From the NCBI RefSeq assembly GCF_016086655.4, contig NC_052135.2, positions 12,614,363 through 12,678,362 of the forward strand: a stretch of DNA of 64,000 nt. Direction: 5' to 3'. The notes beneath the pieces were generated by a model. It did no database searches and was not told the DNA's origin. It worked only from the letters and a program-made list of their open reading frames with translations. Position 1 is the stretch's first letter, and every line of letters starts with the position of its first letter. Below, piece after piece: positions 11,840 to 21,835 of this stretch. The translations under genes and the position numbers were made by a program. Source of the DNA: Lepeophtheirus salmonis. Its lineage: Eukaryota; Arthropoda; Copepoda; Siphonostomatoida; Caligidae.

Positions 11840-12337
11840 TATTCAACGTTTCAAGCGTACAAAATATTTTTTTTATTTGTTCAGAAAAAAAACCTACTCG
11901 ATTTTTTAATACAAAGATCCTCATAAGCATTCTTTTATTTTCATTAAGAATTTTATTCAATTAAATCAACTATGAACTTGGCATCATTGTATTCATCATT
12001 TAAAAATATATTGTTAGCATCTACTCAAATTGAGATTGCAATTAACTACTTCATAATTTATTTTCTATCCTATATATTTTTAATCAAATATATTCACAAT
12101 TAATAAATAAAATTTACACTCTCTATAGACTACCTTTATACAATTTGTAAGTAAGTGTTCTAGGACTATCAGCCGAAAAACAATTTGACATACACACATT
12201 TTACAATAGGACAATTTTCCAAAGGACCATTGTGGCCATTGGGTGGAAAAAGGATATTTAATATATTGATATATGCCATTACATATTTTAATTTAATTTA
12301 AAATGATAGTAAGATGAATAAGTATTGTTCATATGCT
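11840..12337. other. Unassigned stretch
   Basis: No gene, RNA or repeat boundary recognised. Confidence 0.35.
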
Positions 12338-12737
12338 ATGTACAATGATAAAAACCCAGTGTAGAAACGGCATGTCAAATAAAAAGAAACTGAAAATCAA
12401 TATGGTATCCCTGACAATTTGAGGAATGTTAAACGGAAAATTAATGTTCATGACGTTTCATTAGATCAGCTACAATCAGCTGTGACAAGAGAGGAAGGAG
12501 AAAAGGATATATACAAGGACATTTACTAGAATTACTCCGTTGTCGATCCCAATTCTACTCTGAGGCTTTTATGGACACAGACGAATGTTCAATCAGGTTT
12601 TGAATATAGTTGAATCTAATCAAGAGTTAAATAATAATGACAACTGCTAAGGAAAAGAAAATTCCTTCTTTATACAACCAATTACAAATTAACAGGCCAG
12701 CTAAAAAAACACACGTGATTTACATCATTAGGTTTAT
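12338..12737 (+). repeat. Family R dispersed repeat, copy 1
   Basis: About 400 bases align closely by eye with 61658-62076. Shared phrases include GGAAAATTAATGTTCATGAC, CAGCTGTGACAAGAGAGGAA, TTACTCCGTTGTCGATCC, GACAACTGCTAAG and AACAGGCCAGCTAAAAAA. No protein is evident in either copy. The ends in the other copy (CCAAT...ATTGG) are inverted, so R may be a small DNA transposon. This copy has eroded ends and no clear target duplication. Fragments of the same repeat occur at 16776-16953 and 17161-17240. Confidence 0.8.
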
Positions 12738-12739
12738 TT

Positions 12740-13645
12740 GTCATTTAGGTAAATTAATTAATAGTATTTTGCAGGTAAATAATAATAAATTAAAAGGGCC
12801 TTATTTCTTAATAATAGTTAATGTTCGTTAAAAGCTAGATAGATAAATCAGTTTCACAAATGCTTAAGGAAGGAAAAACAACATTTATAGTACAAAATAT
12901 ATAAGGCATCTAAAATTAACAACGTTGAGAAACCTTCCCATAGATTTGTGCTGTATTGTGCAATAGAAAGATAATCAATGAATATAATTATTAAGTTTTT
13001 TTTTCTTTGTAAATAACACTGATTAATTTACCTAAATGCCATATATAGCTTATGTAAAATACCTATTTATAATAATATATTTTTAAATTGAACTGTAATA
13101 TACGCCCCTAGGATAAATGCTTTACTCATTTTTTGTAATTTTTCCCACTTTGACAAGGTTAATACATATTTAAGATTCGTATATCCGGTCGCAAATCCTT
13201 TTAAAAACATAAAATACTGTATTTATAGGATCTGAAGGTATAAAATTGTCAAAACAGTATGCTTAACCACAATAATGAAATTAAAGATTTCTGCTTAAGT
13301 AAAAGAACTTGATTCAATTCATATTTTTTAGAAATATGAATTGTCAAAGAGCCAAAGTTCGTCGACGAATATGTTTTAAAAAATATAGGTTTTTATTAAG
13401 AAAGATCCCTCAAAATTTTTACAAAAAGTCAGTTAAAATATACCTATCCCCTCTAGAAAATTAGATATAACTTTAAATAAATGAACTAATGAGATAGCTT
13501 ACTAATTGGCTTGACCTTTATTTTAAAACATGTAAGTTTGTTTCGTAAATATTTAGTTTGTCTAATCGAAACCATGCTAAAATAATTGTAAAAACAAAAA
13601 GTTTTCAACTTTCTTTTATCTACCATACATATTTACTTAGATAGA
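12740..13645. other. Unassigned stretch
   Basis: No gene or repeat boundary recognised between R copy 1 and the family C element. Confidence 0.35.
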
Positions 13646-13705
13646 ATTAGTTGGGGTTCGGTCCAGTTTGAGATCGTTCATTTTTTATTTATTGTTACTT
13701 TAATT

Positions 13706-13772
13706 GGTCAGACGGAGTTGAACTGATTAAGTATAAGTAAACATTAACTTATTACATGTATTCCGTCTGACC
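13706..13772. repeat. Hairpin-ended 67-bp sequence
   Basis: GGTCAGACGGA at 13706-13716 is exactly inverted at 13762-13772. The left half resembles 43888-43922 (ATTGGTCAGATGGA, then GATTACGTATATGTAAGCATTA), so it is part of a dispersed repeat. No function is assigned. Confidence 0.6.
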
Positions 13773-13820
13773 TAGGAATCTTGTAAAATTCATATACATA
13801 AAGTATATTTCTTTCAAATG

Positions 13821-13905
13821 GAATGATCGGGGCTCGAACTTACATACATTGACTTCACGAGAATAATTTCTCACGAACACGTTGTCCATTGAGCTACGTC
13901 GATTC
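13821..13905 (-). repeat. tRNA-like Pol III promoter sequence (SINE head or tRNA relic)
   Basis: On the minus strand, TAGCTCAATGG (13896-13886) fits the tRNA A-box pattern TRGYNNARNNG. AGTTCGAGCCC (13840-13830) fits the B-box GGTTCGANNCC with one change. The boxes are about 45 bases apart, a normal range for tRNA-derived promoters. I could not form a proper acceptor stem or T-stem, so it is not a working tRNA gene. A tRNA-derived SINE head or a tRNA pseudogene is more likely. It lies inside family C element C8. Confidence 0.55.
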
Positions 13906-14784
13906 CAGTTCAAATTTGTGAATGACAGAACAGATTTGGTCATTCAAAGAAGTTTGATCTGGACCAGTCACATGGAAAAAGTTATGTCTTCATCGATCCC
14001 ATGTAAAATTCAGTCTAGACCCACAACTGTTGATGACGTCATATATGTTTTATAACGATAAATATTTGTATTATGACGTCATACAATGTAATATTCAATA
14101 TATCTGCTTATTACTTTTTAGATTTTCCAGATGATTCTAGACTCTTTTATATAAAGACAATACGGTTGAAAAATTAGAAATTATGTCCCTCGAATACCAT
14201 TGGGGGAAAAAACCAATTTAAAGGGACTGAAAATTGATCCACGATATGAAAACGATGTCATTTTGATGCACAGTATGAAACCACCGTTTTATACTGAAAT
14301 ATCAGTTCAATTTGATAAAAAAAGAATTATTTAAAACCAAGCAGAAAAATTCGATCTGGGACAGAGTCTCAACACTAATAGATCTAATAATATCTTATTT
14401 GAATTGAGTGAAATGTTGCTATGTAAATATCTTTATATTGGAAATGTGGAGGTTTTAATTTTTTCATACTTTTCATATCTGATAATAAACCGACCATTAA
14501 ATTAAATCTAAATATTTCATAATAATATAATCAATCTGTTTATATAACATAACTATGTATGATTAAATAGAAAGAAAAAAACTATCCATTTCACTTTTCA
14601 CATCTACTTAATGTACAAAAATTGATTCATAATTACATCTACTTGTGTGGGTGTCGGGGGGGTAATAACTTGATCTTTCAAACTTTTTCTGTATACTATT
14701 AATAATTGTAATAACGATAACAATAGACAATCAGATACTCACTTAGTCTAATATATATAGTAATACCATGCACTTAGATATTAT

Positions 14785-15100
14785 CAAGGTTAATAGAAAT
14801 ACAAGGTTATGCCATAACGCGTGAATGACGGATGTTTTACTTCCACCACGCTTTTTAATATTGACGTCATAGTAAATGATGGGTTGCGTGTTTTGTCAAA
14901 ATCTGTCACTCTTACTTAGTCAACAGTCGGTACGATACACCAATTTGAAAATTCTAGCAATAGTGATGTCATAGACTATGATTGGTTGTGTGTTTTGTCA
15001 AATCTGTTTGTTTTGCCCAGGAGTCGGTAAAATACATAAGATTGAAAATTCTAGCAAGCCCGATTACATGATAGTCATACTTTGTATTTTCTTAACTTTG
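14785..15100 (-). mobile_element. Family H hAT-like element (H1) with two-unit minisatellite
   Basis: The ends are CAAGGTTAATAGAAATACAA at 14785 and, inward from the right, CAAAGTTAAGAAAATACAAA. Flanking 8-mers are GATATTAT (14777-14784) and GATATTTT (15101-15108), seven of eight identical. The interior consists of two tandem units about 102 bases apart (TGACGTCATAG at 14862 against TGATGTCATAG at 14964), each followed by 'ttgcgtgttttgtcaaa' or a variant. A longer sister, H2 at 62766-63177, carries three units in the opposite orientation. No coding capacity. Confidence 0.85.
14846..15055. repeat. Minisatellite inside H1 (two ~102-bp units)
   Basis: Unit landmarks repeat at an offset of 102 bases: a TGACGTCA-type palindrome, then GGTTGYGTGTTTTGTCAAA, then a GTCGGTA(C/A) word and AAAATTCTAGCAA. 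The second unit has a degenerate palindrome (TGATGTCA). Confidence 0.8.
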
Positions 15101-15114
15101 GATATTTTCAAAAA

Positions 15115-15507
15115 GCTTAACATTTGAATTTTTTTCCCAAAAAATGTAATATTTGAATTTTTTTTAAAGAAATGTAATTTTTTGAGAATAGCTATGGATT
15201 TTCGCAAAATGATTTTTTGTCAATAGCTATAGATTTTTGACTTTTTCTTACAAATAAATTATTTTTTGTGAATAACTGTTGATTTTTGGATTTTTTTTTC
15301 CAAAAAGTTTCATTTTTAATTTTTTTTTTTTTAAATTATGTAACCAAATCTAAACCTAAATTTTTAATCATTTTATATTTACTACATTTCAAAATATATA
15401 TTTTTCAAACTCAAATAATTAAACGATCTGGAAAATATTTCTTTTTTCTTCACCATATAATATATCTGATGAATTTAGTATTAAATTATTAATTTCTCAC
15501 CCCCCAA

Positions 15508-15538
<31 letters not shown>

Positions 15539-15561
15539 TTATAATCCTGTGGATGTTTCTG
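15115..15561 (+). mobile_element. Family A copy next to H1
   Basis: AT-rich units with 'gctatggattttcg' and 'aactgttgatttttgg' lead to a cccccaaaa stretch, an (AT) run and the terminus CCTGTGGATGTTTCTG, a diverged family A right end. The left terminus is lost near H1's flank. Confidence 0.65.
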
Positions 15562-16252
15562 TTAATAGTCAATTCCTATGGAATGATTATTTCATAATTA
15601 CTGGGAATTATTCATAGACACATAACAAGAGCATAATACTAATTATGAGCAAAAAAAATATATATATATTGACAGATGAATATAAAATACGGTGTAAATT
15701 TTTGTGTAAGTTAGGTAACACTAAATTAAATATAATTGGATTGCCTTTTATTTCATTCAATATATTTTATGACATGAATTAAACCAGAAACTTTTTATTG
15801 TTGCAGCAAGTCATGAATAAAAACTTTGGACATTTTTGACAGCAATAAACTGTTTAAAAATATGTTATCATGGTTAATTCAATTAAAGTATAATTTATAT
15901 GAATTAAATGGAGAAGAGTTTCTTAGGTCTATTAAACCTGCACATATCCACACCTCCACCCATTTTGTTATGAGTATGTAGTACTAAATTCATCAGATAT
16001 ATTATATGCTGAAGAAAAAAAGAATATTTTCAAGGTCGCATAATCATTTGAGTTTCAAAAATAAACATTAAGAAATTAATTGAAAAAAAAAAAAAATATT
16101 AGTGACTCATCAATACATTTTTGGTCCAGGTGCCGAATAAAGCTGAATTTGATCTGGATTAAGATTCAGGAGTAAACTTACCTCTTTTTTCACTCAGAAA
16201 GTTTGAGGTTGTTCCACATATTAATACAGTGTTGGTCGGAATGAATTCATTT
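15562..16252. other. Unassigned stretch
   Basis: No gene recognised. It includes an inverted echo of sequence at 15405-15490: 'tcatcagatatattatatgctgaagaaaaaagaatattttc' near 15988-16030 mirrors 'gaaaatatttcttttttcttcaccatataatatatctgatga'. Confidence 0.5.
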
Positions 16253-16401
16253 GCCGGGGATATTTTTAAGAGCGTATATATATATATATTTATTTTTTTC
16301 GGGGGGGTAATAATTTTTTTTCTTATCGATAATTTTTCCAAATTTACTTGATTTGGTAGTGGGATACAGCCCCTTCAGCCTCCTCCTCCTGCGGACATCC
16401 C
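16253..16401 (-). mobile_element. Family A short fragment
   Basis: An AT run and 'tttttttcggggggg' are followed by 'tacagccccttcagcctcctcctcctgcggacatccct', the family A right-terminus wording in a strongly shortened copy. The left end (gccggggatattttt) is degenerate. Confidence 0.55.
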
Positions 16402-16489
16402 TATATCTACGAATCTTAAAAAAAAGGGATTTTACAAAATAGATAGTTAATAAGGGATGCAGTAGCGGCAAAATTGGACCCAAGAATAT

Positions 16490-16775
16490 TTTTTTTCAAT
16501 AATTAAAGTTCAAATATATTTAATTTTTTGGAAAAAATTTTCAAAAATATATAGTTATACATAAAAAGTCAAATTGTATGAAGAAAAAAAATGAAAAATT
16601 AAATTATTTGGAAAAAATGAAAAATTAAATTGTTTGAAAAAAATATATAAATTTAATTAAATTTAAAACACCATTTTTTTTTAAATATTACATTTTCAAC
16701 AAACATAAACAGAAATTTCTTAATTTAGAGGGGAGGGCTACATCCCCTCCAGCCCAACCTCTGTGGACGACCCTA
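16490..16775 (-). mobile_element. Family A copy adjoining an R fragment
   Basis: AT-rich units end in 'gggctacatcccctccagcccaacctctgtggacgaccct', a family A right terminus. The following bases are ACTCAGGAATTAAATAATAA, the same R sequence that follows the A copy at 16954-17160. Both copies therefore sit at the same site of R, which suggests local duplication. Confidence 0.7.
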
Positions 16776-16953
16776 ACTCAGGAATTAAATAATAATATCA
16801 AGTGTTTAAGAAAAGAAAATTTATTTTTCAGATTATCAATATAAAAAAAAAAAAAAAAAAAAAACGGGCCAACATCTTTTATGAGCACACACGCATGTTC
16901 AATGAGATTTTGAATGTAATTATATCTATTTAGAAAAAGATATTTACTACTCA
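16776..16953 (+). repeat. Family R fragments (tail then head)
   Basis: The tail piece (actcaggaattaaataataat... cagattatcaat) ends in a 22-base A run at 16843-16864 followed by 'acgggcc'. Then a head piece matches R (tcttttatgagcacacacg, atgttcaatgagattttgaa, gatatttactactca). The tail-head order is what a tandem duplication of an R+A unit would leave. Confidence 0.65.
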
Positions 16954-17160
16954 CAGGGGCTTCCCCAGTATGATATTTTTTGGAGAAAAATTGAAAAATA
17001 TAATTTTTCGGAAAATAAATAGAGAAATTAAAAAATGTTTCACATACGAAATTTTTGAAAAACAAAACTTCAAATATTACATTTTCAACAACAAAAAGGA
17101 AAAATTCATTAATTTAGGGGTGGGAGCTTCAGCCCCTCCCAGCCCTGTGGACGCCCCTGA
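16954..17160 (-). mobile_element. Short complete family A element with ACTCA duplication
   Basis: It starts CAGGGGCTTCCCCAGTATGA and ends CCCTGTGGACGCCCCTG. ACTCA flanks it on both sides (16949-16953 and 17161-17165). The unoccupied site is visible in R copy 2 near 61970 (gatgttcacaactcaggaa), where only one ACTCA is present. This pair of filled and empty sites gives the strongest evidence that family A duplicates 5 bp on insertion. Confidence 0.9.
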
Positions 17161-17240
17161 CTCAGGAATAAAATAATGATGACAACTGCTAAATAAATTC
17201 TTCAGATTAGCAACAAAAAAAAAAAACACAAAAAAACGGG
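17161..17240 (+). repeat. Family R tail fragment
   Basis: ACTCAGGAATAAAATAATGA followed by 'tgacaactgctaaataaattcttcagattagcaacaaaaaaaaaaaacac' and 'aacgggtc' repeats the layout of 16776-16867. Confidence 0.65.
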
Positions 17241-17868
17241 TCATCTAAATAATTGATGTACATGAAATATGTATTTTGTAGGGATTAAGAATCTAGCAGT
17301 GAAAGTTTTGATGTCTAATTTTAAATCTTTCTGACTTGTTCGAACTATATACAATGCATCATCTACATAGCTACAAACGACGTCATGATGAATCAATTTC
17401 TACTCTTTCGGATTTATAAATACCCCATGAACTAGGACTTAGTTTATTTATGGTTTAAAAAACTCCAAAACTTAGTAAAACTTGTCAATAGAAAACATTT
17501 GAAGTTTTTTTAATCCTTAGGTAATTATAATTATAAATATGTTCCTTCTACAACCATAACAAGACCTTTCAGTAATCTTCTTTTTCCCCTTTCTTTAATT
17601 TCTATTCTATATACGTTCTCCCATATTCCGTTGTACACTACATCGTTTTTTGAAATTTAATTTGTTTGGTGCATTTTCGAATCGACAACCCGTACCTTAA
17701 AAAAAATCTTTGAGACACGGGGAATCGATCTTGTTTTATGAAAAAAAATCAACTATTCACGAGAAAAAAAAATTACCCTCCAGATCCCAGGAATTTCGTC
17801 TTATCAGAATGAAACATAGGTACTAGGTACGTAATTCGGAATTATAAACAACTTTTATTTGGTGTTTA
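17241..17868. other. Unassigned stretch
   Basis: No gene or complete repeat recognised. Confidence 0.35.
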
Positions 17869-18034
17869 AAGTCTCTATCTGTCTCCTTTTTGAAATAAAT
17901 ACCCTATGCGTTTTTATTAGAGGATATTTACTATAATATAATATTATAGTAGTAGGTATGTACGTTTGTATATCCTCTAATATAAACGTATAACCAGGGT
18001 ATTTATTTCTCAAATGGAGACTGAAAGAGACCTT
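17869..18034. repeat. Foldback element, ~60-bp arms
   Basis: GTCTCTATCTGTCTCC (from 17871) and the words GAAATAAATACCC and TTAGAGGATAT on the left are mirrored on the right arm ending near 18034 (inward reading GGTCTCTTTCAGTCTCC, GAAATAAATACCC, TTAGAGGATAT). The centre, 17929-17951, is itself a perfect palindrome with 11-base arms. The whole could fold into a long hairpin. It ends about 60 bases before the transposase remnant at 18096 and may be a separate small element. Confidence 0.8.
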
Positions 18035-18095
18035 ACACATAAAAAAAAGTTGTTTTAAAAACTAGATCTTCCTAAGTATCTTAGAAGCCGAGAAA

Positions 18096-18543
18096 ATGCC
18101 ATCTGAACGTGACAAACGAATTTTGGTCCGTATAATTTTGGAAGCTAGCAATAAACAAACGGAGATTGCAAAGCAGTTGGGGATCTCCAACATGATCCCG
18201 TACATGAACGTGGTGTTCCACAAGGATGGTACGCCTGCAAACATGTCCAAAAAAGCCGAGTAGTGGTTTGAGGAGAACTAGCCTTTCTTGCCAAAGAAAA
18301 TGTGGCCCCCTACTCAACAGATGCCAACCCATTGGACTTCACTTTTTGGGTGCATGTTGAGTCGAAGGCTGTGCCGGTTGTCACCCAAATATCAACAACT
18401 TCAAGTACACCGTCAACCAGCACTGGGATGCCATGTCTGAGGACTACATCTGCAATGGGTGCAAGGCCTTCCGCAGCCGTTTGGAAACAATCATAGCTGC
18501 CATGGGGGCTACATTTATGATTAGGGTAGCCAAGACATCATAT
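18096..18543 (+). pseudogene. Tc1/mariner transposase, internally deleted
   Basis: From the ATG at 18096 the frame gives MPSERDKRILVRIILEAS, then a helix-turn-helix-like stretch KQTEIAKQLGIS, the usual N-terminal DNA-binding region of Tc1/mariner transposases. After about codon 56 the sequence jumps to the C-terminal third. A shifted frame at about 18310-18350 reads STDANPLDFTFWVH, the region of the third catalytic acidic residue, and another shift gives HWDAMSEDYICNGCKAFRSR before a TAG at 18543. The first two catalytic residues are missing. An inactive deletion derivative. Its terminal repeats were not identified. Confidence 0.82.
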
Positions 18544-18559
18544 TAGTTATTTTTATTTT

Positions 18560-19293
18560 ATTGACATACCCTATTACAACTGGTTCCTGAAATACATCTT
18601 GATAAAGTTCTTGATTGAAAGTGTAAAGATTTTTTTCCCGCACCCGGTATTAAATACAAATTAAAAAAAGGAATTAGGGTGAGTATTAGGGAGTTTGTTT
18701 TAGCATTTTTAGTATCTGTATAATAAAATAATTCGAAATAAAATATATAAAACGGGTAAGTCCTTGTACAAAAATGATATTATCTTATAGTAGATAAAGC
18801 AAGATGTGTCTGTTTGTCTGTGGATGCTTCATTTTTGATTGGGCGTTCAATATTTAAAACTGCATGACTACTTGATCCAAGAAATAACACTGTAGTAACG
18901 AGCGTGTTTGATATGCAGCACCATAGTAAATATATATATATATATTTTTTGAATAAATAAGATCATATTTAAAAAAAAAGTTATTATTTAAAAAAAAAGT
19001 TATTGTCAGTTATACTTTGGATGCTTAGTTGATAGTAAATAGGCGTATATAACTTTACGTGACACGAAAGTACAACAAATACTGTTAAAAAAGAAGTACT
19101 TTGGTATCTCTGTTTGAAATTTTGAATAATTTTTAGGAATTTTATACTAAAAGTTATATTAATTTTCTTTAAAATAATTATAATTTTTAGATGAATGATT
19201 AAACTTCAACTGGGTCATAATCATTCATAGATATAAAAACAGTAAAAATTTTCATACATGTGAGTAACAAAGGCGTTGAAAAACTTTGTGTTA
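18560..19293. other. Unassigned stretch
   Basis: No gene recognised. A short tandem pair, ttaaaaaaaaagttatt, lies near 18969-19003. The region around 18790-18930 is less AT-rich (tgtctgtttgtctgtggatgc) but shows no coding motif. Confidence 0.35.
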
Positions 19294-19295
19294 TA

Positions 19296-19739
19296 CATGG
19301 TAGGGCAGCAAAACGTGGGCTCGAGAGATGGATTTTGAAATACATCGATGATTTTATATTTTCAATAATAAGCAAAAAATAATGCTGAGAAAACATTTAG
19401 ACAAGATTTTTGCAAAACTTTTTTGAGTCAATATTCTCTCCCCTTCCTGACATCCTGGAGAGGTCTTCCCCATTTTTTTTCATCTTGGCCAACTTAAAAA
19501 CCAGGCTCCTAAAACAATGAACAATGTCCGTAATCTTCATCACATCAACTCAAGCCTCTAGCAGATCTGAGATGCGCTGCCTTTTTGCTTGTTGCTCGCT
19601 CATGACGATGAAATGACTAAATGATTATTGGTATGGCTGATTTCTGTAAAAAGAGTGGGGAAAACCGAATATCAAAAAATAATCATAGCAATGAGAAAAT
19701 AAACATTAACTAACAGTCCACGTTTTGTTGTCTACCCTG
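19296..19739 (-). mobile_element. Mariner deletion derivative (444 bp)
   Basis: The ends match those of 5210-6387: TAGGGCAGCAAAACGTGGGC on the left, and inward from the right GGTAGACAACAAAACGTGGA. TA flanks both ends (19294-19295, 19740-19741). About 730 internal bases present in the longer copy (roughly 5345-6075) are missing, joining near 19425-19440. It keeps both termini and the transposase start, and is an example of a mariner shrinking toward a MITE. Confidence 0.92.
19437..19603 (-). pseudogene. Transposase N-terminal remnant in the deletion derivative
   Basis: The start is the ATG at 19603-19601: MSEQQAKRQRISDLLEA, followed by a TGA at codon 18. The frame then continues as SLVFKLAKMKKNGEDLSRMS up to the deletion junction. 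Its codon 5 is CAA where the copy at 6240 has TAA, so the two copies decayed independently. All catalytic regions are absent. Confidence 0.85.
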
Positions 19740-19741
19740 TA

Positions 19742-20334
19742 GTTAAAAAAACACTCCGAGCAATGCCGGATACACCCGCTCAGGATGAATTCTTGAGAGT
19801 AGTCTAAAATTGGGAACGTTTTACAGGGATTGTTAACACGGACAAGACAGGACAACATTTTAAGTCCCATGAATATAGACATTTCCACACTTTTTAATCG
19901 TTCGTATTGACATTTTTTAAATAATATATAAGTATTTAGATAAATTAAGGAATGAGATGATTTATAATTCAGAAGAAAAAAATTATTGAGCAAAACAAGA
20001 AGGGTGTGATATTCATTAATGTTGTATTAAGTATTGTTGTTTATAGAAAGTGAGAAAAAAATCACTCCTATACATCATTTTTGTTTCTCTTTCATTGACT
20101 AGCTATTTAAAGATATTTATGAATTTCTTAAATTTTAAGATTCAAGTGTGTGAATATACACATATATTGAGGTCAAAAAATTAATCATTTTCTGCCTTAA
20201 TTGATTGTATATGATGAGTTAAAATTCATTCTTCGCAACGGGAGTATTCCATAATTGTTAATTACATTTTTCATAACTTAATACGATCTTTTATTCATAA
20301 ACAACTATAGGATGATATTTGCCTCATTAAAAAT
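19742..20334. other. Unassigned stretch
   Basis: No gene or repeat boundary recognised. Confidence 0.35.
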
Positions 20335-20342
20335 GTATTTAT

Positions 20343-20961
20343 TAGGGTTGAGACTCGGTCCAGCACCAATTATTTTTTTCAGTTCTGTCTTAAGTGATTT
20401 TTTCTAGACCGATTTTTCGGTTCAGACTGCGGATCAGACGATATAGCGATTTTTTTTGTTGCACTTTGTAGACCCATTTTGATTTGGTCTCATTTTATGG
20501 AACAATTTTTTTGGTCTCACTTTATGGACCGATTTTTTTTGATCTCCTATATTATGAGAAACCAATTTTTTTGTTCTAGATCAACTGTCATTCATTTTTT
20601 TTCAAAAAAATCTCATAAGTACACGATAAGTTCTAGAACAAATACTGTCTACATACATATAAGAGATGGCAGGATCAAAATTAATCCGAACAATCTTTGT
20701 TTAAACTTCGTATAATTTCATTGTAGTTGAAAAAATGTATGATGTTATGTTATAAACAGTTTATCTGTAAAATCGGTATAAACAGATATTTGCTTTCGGA
20801 CGGATATAAACCAAACTTTTCCTTTGGACCGATTTCGACCTAATTTTTGTATAAGACCTGTCCAGACCGGGCTTTTTTGTTGGACCGAACTAATTCGGCA
20901 CTACAAAAAACAGTAACGGTCTCAGACCGGTCTAGGATATCCAGACCGAAACTCAACACTA
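20343..20961 (+). mobile_element. Family C hAT-like element (C1)
   Basis: The left end TAGGGTTGAGACTCGGTCCAG and the inverted right end (ccgaaactcaacacta) match family C. Flanking 8-mers are GTATTTAT (20335-20342) and ATATTTAT (20962-20969). Both subterminal regions are rich in 'gaccgattt' and 'tcggtc' words. The interior (gatcaactgtcattcat, agttctagaacaaatactgt) occurs inverted in C3, so C1 and C3 belong to the same subfamily. No open frame. Confidence 0.9.
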
Positions 20962-20971
20962 ATATTTATAC

Positions 20972-21548
20972 TATTGATGGGACAGTTAAAAAAAAAAATA
21001 CGACAATTTCCGGTGTCTTTTCTTGAAACAATTCCCGGTACTAAATAGTATTTTGACTATTTATCGTCATATCATATTTTTATTTAACTAAAGTAATGAC
21101 TGTTTGAAGCGTAATAACTACACTTGTGCACAAGTATGTATGTTAATCAATGTTACAGAATAACTAGCGATTGTAACAGGTAAGCCAGTATATTACCATG
21201 ATCATACACGTTTCAAAACGGGTCCCAGATATGAGATAATATTGCTGCAACGACGGCATGTGTTTCGACCACGTTTTTTCTCAGTTTTCGAGCATTGATG
21301 TATCAAATATTATTTTATAATTTATAAAACTATAAGACTCAAATATTAAATTAAAAATGGTCTTTTACTATAATTTTTTCTGATTTAATTGTAAAATGTA
21401 GAAACGTAATAAATATTAAAGTTCCTGTAATAAATAATAATACATAAGAATCGGAATAGAAAATTCGGACATTACACCTTATTTTCCAGATGACGATTAA
21501 AGCTCAAAAAAAAAAAGCGACTGATTCCGATTAATCGTCCCATCACTA
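20972..21548. mobile_element. Family B element without A (B3)
   Basis: The left end TATTGATGGGACAGTTAA and the right end CGATTAATCGTCCCATCACTA are inverted. Flanking 8-mers ATTTATAC (20964-20971) and ATTTTTAC (21549-21556) differ at one base. It sits three bases from the C1 right end and shares part of that flank. Its core has unique sequence with no tandem AT-rich units, so not every B carries an A. Non-coding. Confidence 0.88.
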
Positions 21549-21569
21549 ATTTTTACACATGGAGTGGTT

Positions 21570-21835
21570 TTTACTAGAAAATTTAACATTTGTAATTTAA
21601 TTTAATTTTTCATTTATTTTCCAAAAATGTTATTTTTTAAATTTTATACCAAAATGTTTTATTTTCTGTAAATAACTATAGATTTTTTAAATTTTTCTAC
21701 ATTAAATTAATATTTGGAATTGAAAAAAAAATTATTATTAAAATTTTTTTTTTCTAAGAATATCTAATTTTTGTATTGGATTTTTGAAAAAAGATCCAAA
21801 AACCTAGTTAAAATATTATCCTGCAGACGCCACTG
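21570..21835 (+). mobile_element. Family A fragment downstream of B3
   Basis: AT-rich units with 'ataactatagattttttaaattt' lead to 'aaaaacctagttaaaatattatcctgcagacgccactg', a family A right end lacking the C-rich tract. The left end is lost. Confidence 0.65.

Larger units (their letters stand above)
13648..14377. mobile_element. Family C element, diverged (C8)
   Basis: The left end TAGTTGGGGTTCGGTCCAG and the right end GGGACAGAGTCTCAACACTA match the family C termini (TAGTGTTGAGACTCGGTCC) with a few changes. The flanking 8-mers are only partly alike (ATAGAATT against ATAGATCT). The interior holds a hairpin (13706-13772), a tRNA-like sequence on the minus strand, and two TGACGTCA palindromes at 14034-14041 and 14074-14081. 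Non-coding. The outer boundary is likely, and the nested contents probably arrived later. Confidence 0.65.
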
